Shown here piece after piece: positions 25,549-36,500 of a DNA stretch of 64,000 nucleotides; within the stretch, counting starts at the first letter, position 1; every line of letters starts with the position of its first letter. The notes beneath the pieces are model-generated. The model searched no databases. It was not told the DNA's origin and saw only the letters and a program-made list of their open reading frames with translations. Location: positions 2,170,001 through 2,234,000 of the forward strand of contig JAVTLE010000003.1 of assembly GCA_033439295.1 (NCBI GenBank). Direction: 5' to 3'. This stretch comes from Deuterostichococcus epilithicus (lineage: Eukaryota; Chlorophyta; Trebouxiophyceae; Prasiolales; Stichococcaceae). The position numbers were made by a program, and so were the translations under genes.

Positions 25549-27729
25549 TCACTGCTGCGGGCGCGGGGGGCCGCCCGGCGGCGGGAAGCCGGGGTGGAAG
25601 CCTCCCGGCGGCGGGAAAAAGCCTGGCGGCGGACGCATCTGCAGGCGCCAACAGTGACGCCCTCAAACCTACTGCAAGGCTGTGCACAATTGCTGCGCAC
25701 AGGACCACGAGCAGTCGGCAGCAGACACGCTGCGCAGTGACAGGCACGCGCTGCACAGCAGCCTGGAGTGGCGACTCGAGCTCCAGGCGAAATTAGTGGG
25801 CAAGGCTCCCTGTATGCAAGCCGACGACACACGGTCTCAAGGTCAGAGGCGAGAGGCGCACCCCAGGGGGCGCCATGCCGGGGCGCGGCGGGCCTCCGGG
25901 ATACATACCAGGTGGCGGCATGCCCGGCCGCGGTGGGCCTCCCGGGAAGCCGCCTGGCGGGCCGCCTGCGCGGCAGACAGGAGCGCCAGTCAGGGAGGGG
26001 AGCCTGCCGCAGGCGCAGTGTTACCGGAGAAGGGGTGGAATGATGACCGAGAACCGTCATTGAGTGAGCCTGGCTTGAGCCCTTGGTCAAGCGCAAGCCA
26101 GCGCGCCTCCTGGTAAGAACTCGCAGCTGTCATCTTCGTCTTTGGCCCACAACACGCTTCCTCATGTTCAGAATGTCTCAGACCACAGGAGTTCAGCTTG
26201 CTCACTCATGGGCGGCGGGCGGAAGCCTGGCGGCGGGCCGCCAGGGCGTGGCTGCCCTCCGGCCGGCGGCGCCGACCCNGGCGGCGGCCGCATGACGGGT
26301 GCGCCCTGCATCTGCGGCCGCGGCAGCATCATGCCGGGGGATGGGCCGCCCATGCCTGGCACCGGACCCGTCAAGCCCTGCGTGCGGAACAGGGAATTTG
26401 ATCTCAATCGTTGTGCTGGTAGCTTTGGGCAACCACAGCAGCAAGGCTTGCGCAACATTCCTTGCTGGCTGCACAATTCACCCTTGCAGTGGGAAACGCC
26501 CAAATGTGCTCTCAACCAGCATAAAGCTGACGGTGACGGTGACGGTCCAGGGGACAGCACGAGGACCAGCAGCTGTGAGCACAACAGGGCAACTCACCAC
26601 GGGCGCCTGGCCCGGGGCTGCGGCAGGCATGCCACGTCCTGCAGCCCGACCCATGCCGGGACCACCCTGCAGCAGCGCGTGCGAACCATCAGCAAGGAAA
26701 CACACATGCACAGAGCAAAGCCAACGCCAAAGCCACGAGCATCACGCTGCAGGAACAGGGGAAGTTTCGCCCTGCTAAGAGGTACAGTAGAGCGAGCCTC
26801 AGATTGGCCACGCATTAGCCATGCGGTGCATCAGCCTCGGTGACACAGGGACGCGCATGGCGTCCAAAATCGGGCACATGCAGCAGCAGGCGGAAGCCAT
26901 CGCGCACACCGGCGCGGCCTGTGCCTTTGCGGTGAGCGCGTCGGCGGGTGGCGGGCCCTCAATGGTCATGGCGATGACCTCGTCGCCGCGCAGCAGCACC
27001 AGTCCCAGCACACGGCGCTCCTCCCGCTGCGGGGATACAAACATCAAAAGGTTTCGATCGGGGTCTGCAGCCTGACTGCCACTTTGCCGCTGCTCCATCG
27101 GGCATTGCAGCCTGACTGCCTCTTTGCCGCTGCTCACAGGCGCTGCACTTCACTGCACCGGCTCTTGGGGCCAGTGCAGCACACCTGACGCCACTCGAAG
27201 ACAAGCATCGAGCATCGTGGTTGGGGTCACAAGTGCAGATCGTACCTCGTCCTCGGACCTGCCCTTTTTGGGTGGCAGCTTACGGTACTCCTCTGCATCC
27301 CCCAGCACCAGGTTCATGTGCCGGTCGAATGCCATGAACCTGCGCAACAGTGAACATCATGTTCTCATCAGGAAACAATGAAAGTGTCAGCTGATGCCCA
27401 GAAGCGCGGTTCATCACACCGAGACGCACGGTGTGCTGCCTGTCCACGCACCAGCCAAGCACAGTGCAGCGCCTCTCACCTGCCGACCATCTGCCGCCCG
27501 TCGGTGACGGTGACCCGCATGCCTGTGCCGCAGACAGCGCCACAGCCTCAGTAGGAGCTCCCAACAACTTTTCAGCACCTTGAGACATGCGTGCTAGAGC
27601 GAAGGCTGCTCAGACAGCAGTCGACTGACGGATGCAGAAGTGTGGCATGAGCCAGCAGCACTGCTGGTGGCCCCTTGACTCACGGTAGTTGATGTACTGC
27701 AGCAGCTTGCTGGTCTTGGAGACCGACAT
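25549..27729 (-). CDS. Small nuclear ribonucleoprotein SmB/B'
   Basis: It is a core Sm-ring subunit of spliceosomal snRNPs. The ATG at 27729 begins [16 protein letters not shown], then [14 protein letters not shown], then [20 protein letters not shown] (Sm1 motif), then [20 protein letters not shown] with TIEGPPP (Sm2 motif). The Pro/Gly/Met-rich tail has [54 protein letters not shown] and [14 protein letters not shown], ending with TGA 25549-25551. About eight exons were seen. The domain order and PPGM-type tail fit SmB rather than SmN or LSm proteins. One unread base (26279) falls in the tail exon. Confidence 0.94.
27071..27135. repeat. Short tandem duplication in an SmB intron
   Basis: GCAGCCTGACTGCC followed by CTTTGCCGCTGCTC occurs twice, about 36 bases apart. 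Confidence 0.8.
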
Positions 27730-28188
27730 GGCTGCGGCAGGCGTCTACCACACGCGAGGCTGCCTCCAAAAGCCTCTTGATTGATCACCAAGGCTGCTGC
27801 GCCTGGGAGCTCAGTCCTGAGCAACAAGCAGCAGCTCCTTGGGCCACTGGTGCCAACGAGCTGATCAGTCTTGCTTGGTTGATCGCTGTGGGGCCTACAA
27901 GCTGTGCTACTGCAGCCATGCTGTTGCTGCTGCTCGAAATGTGGCCCAGGGGTCGATGCAGTGAGTTGCCGCCGTGCCCGCGTCTTTCGCAGCCTGGCTG
28001 CCGCACTGCCCGCATGTGTTGTTTCCGCATCACTGAGTGTATCGTGGAACGACGAAAGTCTGCTATCTCCGGCGGAGAGGTACGTCGGGCATCGGCTGCG
28101 TGCCGAGGTCCTGTGGCATCAGCTGGACCACGAGCAAGAGACGATCTGCCTGCTGGCGCCGGGGCGCTGAGCAGACCGCTTCGCCACC
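27730..28188. promoter_or_regulatory. Divergent promoter region of two splicing-factor genes, 459 bases
   Basis: SmB starts to the left and the SR protein to the right, so both initiation regions must be here. CCACC just before the SR start codon gives a strong initiation context. No TATA box was seen. Confidence 0.5.
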
Positions 28189-30894
28189 ATGAGTATGCGG
28201 CGGGAGCGTGCCACCAACTGCAGCTTGCTGCTCCGCAACCTTAGCAAAGGCACAAGGTGTGTGTTGTGATTGCAAGTGTCCAACCCACGCTTGGCTGTGG
28301 GGTACAAGCTGCGAAGCGTTATCGCCGCCATCTGAGGGCCGGCCGAACATAGCTGCTCGGCTGCTGTCGCCATCAGAAGCCAATTCTGGGGCACTGATTG
28401 CAACTCCACAATCATGTGCGCCTGCGCAGGATTGATGACATCAAGTATCAGGCAGAGAAATTTGGCACCGTCCGGGACGTGTACCTGCCCAAGGTGATCT
28501 GCCGTTCATTGCTTCTCTGCTTGCAAGTGTGCCAGTCGCACAATGCGGATCAGCATCATTGCGAACCAGCAACCGGCCCTGTACACCCACACCTTCTTCT
28601 GTGCTGCCTCTGACAGGACTACTACACCGGGTGAGTCGGCTCCGCCACCGCCACCTCGAACTCGCCTTGCCCTGCTCAATACCTGGCCCCAAAGTTTCCT
28701 TTGCACCGCACCTCCTGCCAGACCGTCTGCAGGGTGCATCTTCCGGTGCATCTCAATCGATGTCGTGCATCCATGCCTCATTGGCTGACGCGCAGGGAGC
28801 TGCGAGGCCTGGGGTTCGTGGAGTTTGCGGACCCGCGCGACGCAGAGGACGCGCAGCGCGGCCTCGACCGCATGTTCCTGGAGGGCCGTGAGGTGTGTGT
28901 TCACACCTCGAAAACCCTGAGTGGCGCGGCCTGACGACACGTCGGTCCCGGCGCTGCAGGCCACTGCAGGGATCTCAGAACCGAACAAGCAGCAGCTTCG
29001 CAGGGGTGCCACATGCGAGCACACAGCATGGCAGCACCGGGCGTCGCCTGCTGCCCTGCTCGCGCAGACGCCGTCCGTCATGCAGAGTTCCAGAGGGAAG
29101 GTGCCCAACGAAGGGATTCTGGTGCCCCGCAGATCTCGGTCGTGTTCGCGCAGCAGGGCCGCAAGCGGCCGGAGGACTACAGGGCCCAGGGCGCCCCACC
29201 ACGTGAGTGATGTACCGTGGCTCGTGGGCACCCTCCGCCGCCCCCACACTATCCCTGCAAGCATGTCACCTCTCTCCTCCCTGCGGGTCTGCGATGGTCT
29301 GCAGCACCTGTGCAGCGCCGCCCTTTGCGTTTACAGTCAGCACATCGCCTGCAAGGCTTCGTCCGGCGGACGCTCTGGCACATTGTCGCAGCTTTGAAGT
29401 GGTCGTTTCAGCGGATTTCTCAAAAGGACCTGCCTAAGCATTGGTGCCTGTGTGCTCGCAGTCGGTGGCGGCGGGTATGGCGGCGGCGGCGGCGGCGGCG
29501 GACGCGACAGGTACGACGACCGGGAGCGCCACTCCAGCAGGCGTAGCCGCCGCAGCTACAGCCGCAGCCCGCGGCGCAGCTACAGCCGCTCGCGCAGCCG
29601 CACGCCGCCGCGCCGCTCGCGCCACTCCTCCCGCAGGTGGGCAGGGCACAATAACAGCCTCTCATAGGCCAGACCGGTCTTGCATGTTCAATGTGACGTC
29701 CCTTTGTGAAGCCCACCATCGAGTCCAGGCCTATGCAGCCTGCATAGGAGTTGGAGGGAGGGGGGGTGTTGCACCGGTTCTTTTGCATTGCAGTTGCAAT
29801 TGCGCTCGTCACCCCGCCGGCAACCTGGGTCCTGTTCCTGAAAACCGCGTTTGCGAGTAAGCCTGTGCTGACAAGAGCCAGTCGACCGTCGGCCGCAGCC
29901 ACCGCTCCCGGCGGCGTAGCTATAGCCGCAGCCGTACGCCTCGGCGCACCTACAGCCGCTCTCACAGCCGCAGCCGCACACCCCCGCGCCGGTCGCGCCA
30001 CTCATCCTACAGGTGAGGCCACCGCCCCGACCTTCCTGCCGTTCCCCGCAGGTGCCTCCAGTAATGCCTGGGCGCACCCAAAGCATGACTGGGTTCGGGC
30101 GACCCCCCAACACACCACAGCGTACGTGCAGACTGGTCTGGGCCTCTTGGGTTGTGAGCAAAGCACAGCCTTCAAGGTGACGCCGTGGCCAACATGGCCT
30201 CAAGAGTGTTTTGAACCATTGGTGCAGGCGCTCGCCGACGCCGCCGCCACGCAGCAGCCGCGGCCGCGATGTGAGCCGCTCGCCAACGCCACCCCGGGCG
30301 CGCAGCCGCCGCGGTGACAGCCGTTCAGCGTCGCCGCGCCGTGAGCGGTCCATGTCTCCTCGCCGCGCCTCCCGGTGAGCATTTCTGGGTGCATTCATCA
30401 GACTGTTAAGATCGTCAGATGACCCTTGGTTGCCTGTTTACCAGATGTCAATGCCGGAAAAATGTTACCTCCAGGCCGCTTTGCTGCGGCATTGCCTGCT
30501 TGTCTGACATCCGGACATCCGGGCCACAGCAGTCATAGCCTCAGCGAGGCCAGGGTGTACCAACACTTTGGCGTTGGATCACCACCACCACCAGACCGTG
30601 TTGTGTGTTTCCTCGTGCACTTTCTTCCAGCTGTGGATTGCGGGTGAGGTGCCAGCACGGTGCTTGCTGCAAGTTCCGGCGCGCCAGTCTCCCGGCTGCG
30701 GCTGCCGCAGTGGACGCGCATTGCAGCTGGCGCCTTCCTCGCTTTCCTCACACTCTCGAGGCTGCCGCGCAGATGACCCTTTGTCTCCTTTCCCACCTTC
30801 CTCACCTGGCTGCCGCAGGTCCCCAACGCCGCCTCCGGCCAAGGAGTACTCGCGCTCGCCGGCGCGCGACTCCCGCTCCCCCACACCGCGCTGA
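28189..30894 (+). CDS. SR splicing factor, SC35/SCL type (RRM + RS domain)
   Basis: It binds exonic enhancers and recruits the spliceosome. The ATG at 28189 begins MSMRRERATNCSLLLRNLSK; SLLLRNL is RNP2. After an intron, RIDDIKYQAEKFGTVRDVYL with PK, a small exon DYYTG, and GLGFVEFADPRDAEDAQRGL (RNP1 region), then ISVVFAQQGRKRPEDYRAQG. The RS domain spans several exons: a Gly run, RRSRRSYSRSPRRSYSRSRS with RTPPRRS, a second block RRTYSRSHSRSRTPPRRSRH, and RSPTPPP blocks. It ends SPARDSRSPTPR at TGA 30892-30894. The short charged N-terminus before the RRM fits the plant SCL28/30/33 subgroup. Confidence 0.93.
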
Positions 30895-31738
30895 GCTGGC
30901 CCGGCCGCGGCGCACCACTGGGCAGACGGACGGGCGCGCCCCTGCTTCGGCATGCTTTCAAGATGCGGCCCTGGCGGCGCGTGGTGGTGATCTTTGAGCG
31001 GGGCTGCGGCACGGGATTCGCGGGCCGGCAGCTGGGCTGCAGGGCCGCGCAAAATCTGGCAGCTGGCCGCTCTACGAGACCAGAAGGCCATGCACCTCGA
31101 TGGCTCAAACAAGAGAGCAAGACGAAGAGCAAGGCGACTCTCCTCGGTCGCCGCACGTGATGTTCCGAAGGCGCCAGGTGTCTGATATGCGGCTGCTCGT
31201 GGTGCTGCTGCCAGTTCGAGTGGTCCACCACACACACACTCCTGGCCTACTACGGGTTGTAGGCTCCACAGTCTTGTGTTCGATCCTCCCTAAACATGTT
31301 TGCGCTCTGCAGGCCAACCCGATGCCCACCAGAGGATGTCGAGAGATGGCCAGGCCTGATGCCCTGCTGACGCTTTCGAGTCATGACCCCATGCTGCTGA
31401 TGGCCTGCTGATGACACGAAGCTGCGCAGCAGTCGAGCGCCGCATCGCCGTCTCAGAGAAGGCCGCAGGCCTCTGCATTCTTCCCAGCGCCTTGTCTCTG
31501 ATTGCTTCGTTTTGCTGCTGCAGCACACATGGTAATCTTTATGACTGTGTCCAAACCGTCTTGCCAATGCCACTTGTCCAAGTCCGATCACACATGCCAG
31601 TGTGCATGGAGCAACAAGCAAGGTAGTCCTGCGATAGGTGCATGGCGGTACGGTAGACTGAACTGGTGCCGCTCAGATTTGAGGTTCAGTGCATCATGTC
31701 TGTGCCCGCGGCTTTCGCGCTGCTTTTCTCTCCTCCAC
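30895..31738. other. Intergenic, convergent 3' ends
   Basis: No gene is supported. It must hold the 3' UTRs of the SR gene and of whatever remains of the dynein light chain locus. Confidence 0.4.
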
Positions 31739-33045
31739 TTACACCGGGAACCCATCCAGCTTCACTAGTTTCGGCAGTCTCCTCAGCACCTGCGAAACAA
31801 CCAGGCGTATCCTTGGCCGCGGCAACAGAAAGTAAACACGTGCGCCGGAGGGCTGCCGCTGCCGGCCATTGTTACCGCCACGAACAGAACCCAGCAGGAT
31901 GTCTTGCAGAACCACGGCGCTCCAAATAGGTACATGAACAGGCAAGGCAGGGTCGCAGACCCTCCTCAAGCGATGCCCCCTTGCACCTCGACCCCGTACT
32001 CGGCATTTGCCGACTTTGCGTCGCTGCCGGCAAACTCGGTCTGCACTGGGTTGTTGACCAGCAGCAGCTCCTCAAGGTGCCGCCAGCCGCTCTATCTCTG
32101 CCCTGCCCTCGCGCACCGTGTTGTTGCTCATGTACAGCACCCGCAGCTTCGGCAGCGCCTCTATGCCCGCCTGCATGTGCGATCACACTATTGACAGAAG
32201 CCGCCTCACTTGTGATCGAATCTGCTCAATCTCATGGCTGCCAGCACAAGAGCACAGCATGCAGCGCGGCGCCGGTCCGCCTTCGAAGTGCGCAATGCTC
32301 GGGCAGTCCGCATGCCATAGCAGCCTGACGTGTCAGGATGCACGCGCTCACCAGCTTCTCGATGCTGTTGTTCGAGACTCACAGCTGCAGCAGGGTGGCA
32401 GCCACCGCCTCCACCCCGTCCAGCTTGTTTTATGAGGTTCCGCCCCACGGACAGGGTCTCCAGGTTCGAGAGTCCAGCCAGGCCAGCGATATTTTCAATG
32501 TTGTTGGTGGACAGCGATAGGTGCCTGCGTCATCTGGTGCGGTGGCAGGTCTCAGAATAACTCACAGACTAGCTTAGATACCTTCATCCAGTGGGTTCAG
32601 GTCAGTCTTTTAGAATCCAGTTATGGAAGTGTAACAGAACGCTGCTTCAGGAAGTGGGGCACGCAACCTCCTGTGTCCTGACGATCTGCATGTGCTCAGG
32701 ACCGCGCACAGAAACGCAACAGGCGCTGCTTTGCAGAAGCAACACTCACTTGCATGCTTTGAGCCCCGCGAGACTTCCGTCCATCTTCTCAATGGGAGGA
32801 CATTGCCCAAAAAGCTCCCACCTGCACTCAATTGCAGCGATGATGAAGCGGCATTCGTTGTGTATTCGGCTGGCTGGCACGTGCACATGCAGCGTGCACT
32901 GCCTCGCAGGAAGTTCGTGAGACATCGAAAGATTTGCACCAGATTCTCGAGATTCCAACAGACTCGCCGTTTCTGCCTCCACAGCCGCGGCGCTCTTTTG
33001 CTGAAAATGCGCAATGGCCTCCTTGATGGACGTGGCCTCCGCCAT
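31739..33045 (-). pseudogene. Outer-arm dynein light chain 1 (LC1/DNAL1), apparently broken
   Basis: LC1 is an LRR protein bound to the motor domain of the outer-arm dynein of flagella. The ATG at 33045 begins MAEATSIKEAIAHFQQKSAA. Then PPIEKMDGSLAGLKACK (about 32766), HLSLSTNNIENIAGLAGLSN with LETLSVGRNLIK, LDGVEAVAATLLQL, VSNNSIEKL, LPKLRVLYMSNNTV, HLEELLLVNNPVQTEF and VLRRLPKLVKLDGFPV (stop 31739) follow the LC1 order closely. The frame is damaged: one extra base after NLIK (about 32427), a TGA where LC1 has the Trp codon of its L-W pair (about 32393), and a frame change before HLEELLL (about 32079), where bases seem lost. Splicing does not explain these. Either the gene is a recent pseudogene, as expected if the alga lost flagella, or the assembly has local errors. 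Exon edges and the first exon look intact. Confidence 0.75.
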
Positions 33046-33576
33046 CAGCGCTCAGCGCTCAGCCGGTGTCACTGCTTTGATTACTCTATGAAACCAAACT
33101 GAGAGCTTCATAGATCAAAAGGGCAACTCGATGCATGTCCAGGTTCTGCCTCCTTGCACCTCCAAGGATTGCCTTCGCGTGGGGATGGGAACGGCAGGCA
33201 GCACAGATCAAAGGAGCGTACAGCATATGCATCAACATCGTCTGATTTTAGTTGCCTGTCACTTTTTTTGCTGGACCGGCAGTGCGAATCCCCGAATTGG
33301 GCTTACGCTGTTCGTGGCAACCAAGGAAACTGGAAGCAGCAGCGAGCCCGCTGCTTCCTGCCTGTACCTCGTGAGCAAGACTTGAATGGCAAAATTGAAT
33401 TTGCAACAAAACCCCAACGGAAGGACCGTTGTGCACTGGTTCGTAGTCTTCACAAAGTAGTCAAGAAGGTCCTGGTTGACGTCACGCATGCCAAATACTT
33501 GAAGCAGCAGTTGTAAGCCATCATCCTTGGCAGCTGACCACGTGCGCAGGGCCGAAGGGCCCAGGGCTCTCACACC
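33046..33576. promoter_or_regulatory. Divergent region between dynein LC1 locus and SSRP1
   Basis: The 531 bases separate two start codons facing away from each other. Open frames of 120-140 codons overlap on both strands here but show no motif and run into the SSRP1 first exon. Confidence 0.4.
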
Positions 33577-36500
33577 ATGGGAGAGCCTGGGAAGCACCAG
33601 TTTGGCAACATCACTCTGGGAAGCCGAGGAGGCGCGGTGAGCATCCACCTCATGTTGGCGCGTGCTTTGCTCGACGCAGTCGAGCATTGGAAAGCATGCT
33701 GCGCACGTCAGCTTTGAGCTGTGACCTGTGAGGAATGATTGACAAGACGCATAACCTGTTGCTTAAGGGCCTTGACCGAGTGCTGTACCAGAGGTCTCTA
33801 GTGCCAGTGCATGAAAGGTGGCAACGCCCGCAGTATGAACACAACCATTGGTGGCTGCCAGATGCTTTTCTGCTGGTTTCGAAATACTTCTGTCAAAAGA
33901 GCTGATCCTTGACGATGCAGAGTCAGGGTCAGCTGACGATCGACCAGCAGGGCATCGTCTGGCGCAAATCCGGCGGCGGCAGGAAGCTGGATCTGCCTAA
34001 GAAAGGCGAGAATTTTCCAGTAGCGGTCAAGGCAACATCCACAGCGAACAATGTGCAGCTCCCCTCGCAAAGCGTCGCGGTAGACTCATCGGGCAGCCCT
34101 CATTTCGCCAGACCCGCCATGGCCGGCTGCTATGCATGCTGTGCGCCGCTGCGGCAGCTGACGGCGACCTGTGATGCACCGCGTAGACATCGAGAGCCTG
34201 GAGTGGACGAAGATCCCGCGCGGCGGCGCGCTGAACGTGCGGCAGGAGAACAAGCCGACGTCTGTGTTTGTTGGCTTTCGGGAACAGGTGTGCTGTCTTC
34301 TTAGGGCGCAGGGTTGATGCTCTGATGCGCTGTGCAGCATTTGCGGGTGCGGCAGACGTCCACTTCCGGGACCAGGTATCCGACATCAAGAATGCGACAC
34401 CTTGTCGGGAGTCTAGTTGGGTTAGCATATGCTTGACTTACTAGCTGTGACGCTGTTGCCGGCTCATCCCCCGCGCAGGACTATGAGAAGCTGCGGGACA
34501 TCAGCAACGCCAACTTCGGGCAGGATCTGAAGGTAAGGGCAACCGACGCTGTACACAGGCTCATATGCTTATGCTACAGCGAGCTCACACCGCATTGAGG
34601 ATCTGCAGCTCGGTGCAGAGGCGTGTACGGCTGCGCATGTTGGCACTCGCACTGGAACCCTCCTCCTGCTGGAACCGCTTGTGTTTGACGGCCGCCCCAT
34701 GCCTCTGGTCGCAGGAGATCACATTGTGCGCCAGCGGGCGAAACTGGGGTGACGCCGTAGTGGACAACGAGTCGTTACAATTCAGCGTCGGCTCCAAGCC
34801 GCTGTTCAATGTCGCACTGCCCGACGTCACGCAGGCGAGCAGCTGGTCTCTTCTTGCTGTGCTACCTCGATTTGGAGGGTGCTTGGTGGGGCTGCAGAGG
34901 GAGCGGCACAGTGGCGGGACGGGCGGCTGTCACCGTACTGGCTCACGCTGGGATGGTTGAAACGGGGATGAAGCTGCGACGCCTGTGCACCGATTGAACC
35001 TGGTGTTTATCATGTCCGTCTGGGCGCTCGCATCCTGTCCATCTGGAGATCGCATCCCGTGGCTTTTCTCCTCTGCGTAGCAGCTGCATGCATTGGACAG
35101 GCTTTTCCGAGAGCGCATTGAGGGAAAGAGTCGCGGCCAAGCTGCACAAGCCCTGCATACGTCACCTCTCGCTCTCCTGGACCCGCCGGCCTGCAGGTGC
35201 AGCGCGGCAAGGACGATCCGAGGCGGTGCCGGTGGTCGTGCCGGCCACCACCATCGAATGCAAAACACTTGCCTCTCTGTCGTCGCTGCAGGCGCAACAG
35301 GGCGAGGACGAGGTGATGCTGGAGTTCGTGCCGGCCGCACCATCGAGTGCGATGGACTTGCCGCTCTGTCATCGCTACAGTTGCCATGTCGTCTCCGCTA
35401 CAGGTGCAACAGGGCAAGGACGAGGTGATGCTGGAGTTCATGCCGGACGTGGCGGCCGGTGAGAAGGAGGACACCCTGTGCGAGATGACCTTTTATGTGC
35501 CGCGCGACAGCGAGCGCTATGCTGGGGACGAGGAGACGCCCGCCTCCAAGGTGACATCCATTGTCTCTGCTTCTGCAGGATGCATGCACCTTCTGACTGT
35601 ACAGCAGATGTGAAGCAAGCGACGGATGCTCACAAGCACGACGTGGGGAACCAGGAGACGCCCGCCTCCCAGTCAAAATGCCAGAAGAATGTACTCGAGC
35701 AGGAGGTCGGCAACTGCCGCTCTCCTGTTCCAGTACGTTATTCTAGCAGTTTGACCTGTCTTCGCCCTGTCTCCCGGTATGTGCGCTGCATGTGCCGCAA
35801 GCCTTGGGCCGCACCCTGCTCCATGAAAGGCGACAGACATGGCCGCCTCTGGTGGGACGACCGGCATGTTCGCCGCGCGCTGCAGCATGGCCGCCACCGC
35901 GGCGCCTGGGCTGCGGGCCAGGGAACCTGCCATCCCGTTGCTGGCGCTCCAACATCTGCATAATGTTCCAGCCCCAACACATGCATCATGTGCCATCGAA
36001 CCATATGAAAAACGAGTCGTAACCCTGTTGCCTTCAGCAGAAGGTGTTTTTGGGTGCGGTGGGGCAGTTCACAGGGGACGCGGGCGACAGCCAGGGTCCA
36101 GATGCGCTTCCTGCACCGCACATGGCATTTTTGCACATCTCTTCGTTGCTAAACGAACCAGGTGTTCCTGGACGCGGTGGGGCAGTTTACGGGCGACGCC
36201 GGCGACAGTCAGGACCCGGTGGCGACGTTCGACACGGTGCAGGTGCTGGCGCCGCGGGGGCGCTTCTCCATCGAGCTGTACTCCTCCTACCTCAAGCTCG
36301 TGGGCCAGGTGGGTCTGAGGGTTGCCTCTTGTGGAACCTACATTGTATTGCATCAACGTCCCAAAAGCTTGAGAGCAGTTGGGTGCAGCCGCGGGGCGGT
36401 TCAGCACCGAGCTCAGCTCGTTTCGAGTGAAACCCTGTCAGCCAGAAGCGTAGCTAGAAACGCTTTTACTTGTCAAGACGGGGCCAGCAATGATGCTCCG

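Noticed and set aside
29464-30380. Repeated RS-coding blocks of the SR gene as further junction echoes
   Set aside because: These are coding repeats of the RS domain in frame, not decayed intronic copies.
31262-31285. GTTCGATCC resembling a tRNA B box
   Set aside because: No A box or cloverleaf could be drawn at a proper distance.
33259-33687. 142-codon minus-strand open frame
   Set aside because: It lies over the first exon and promoter of SSRP1 and has no motif or splice partners.
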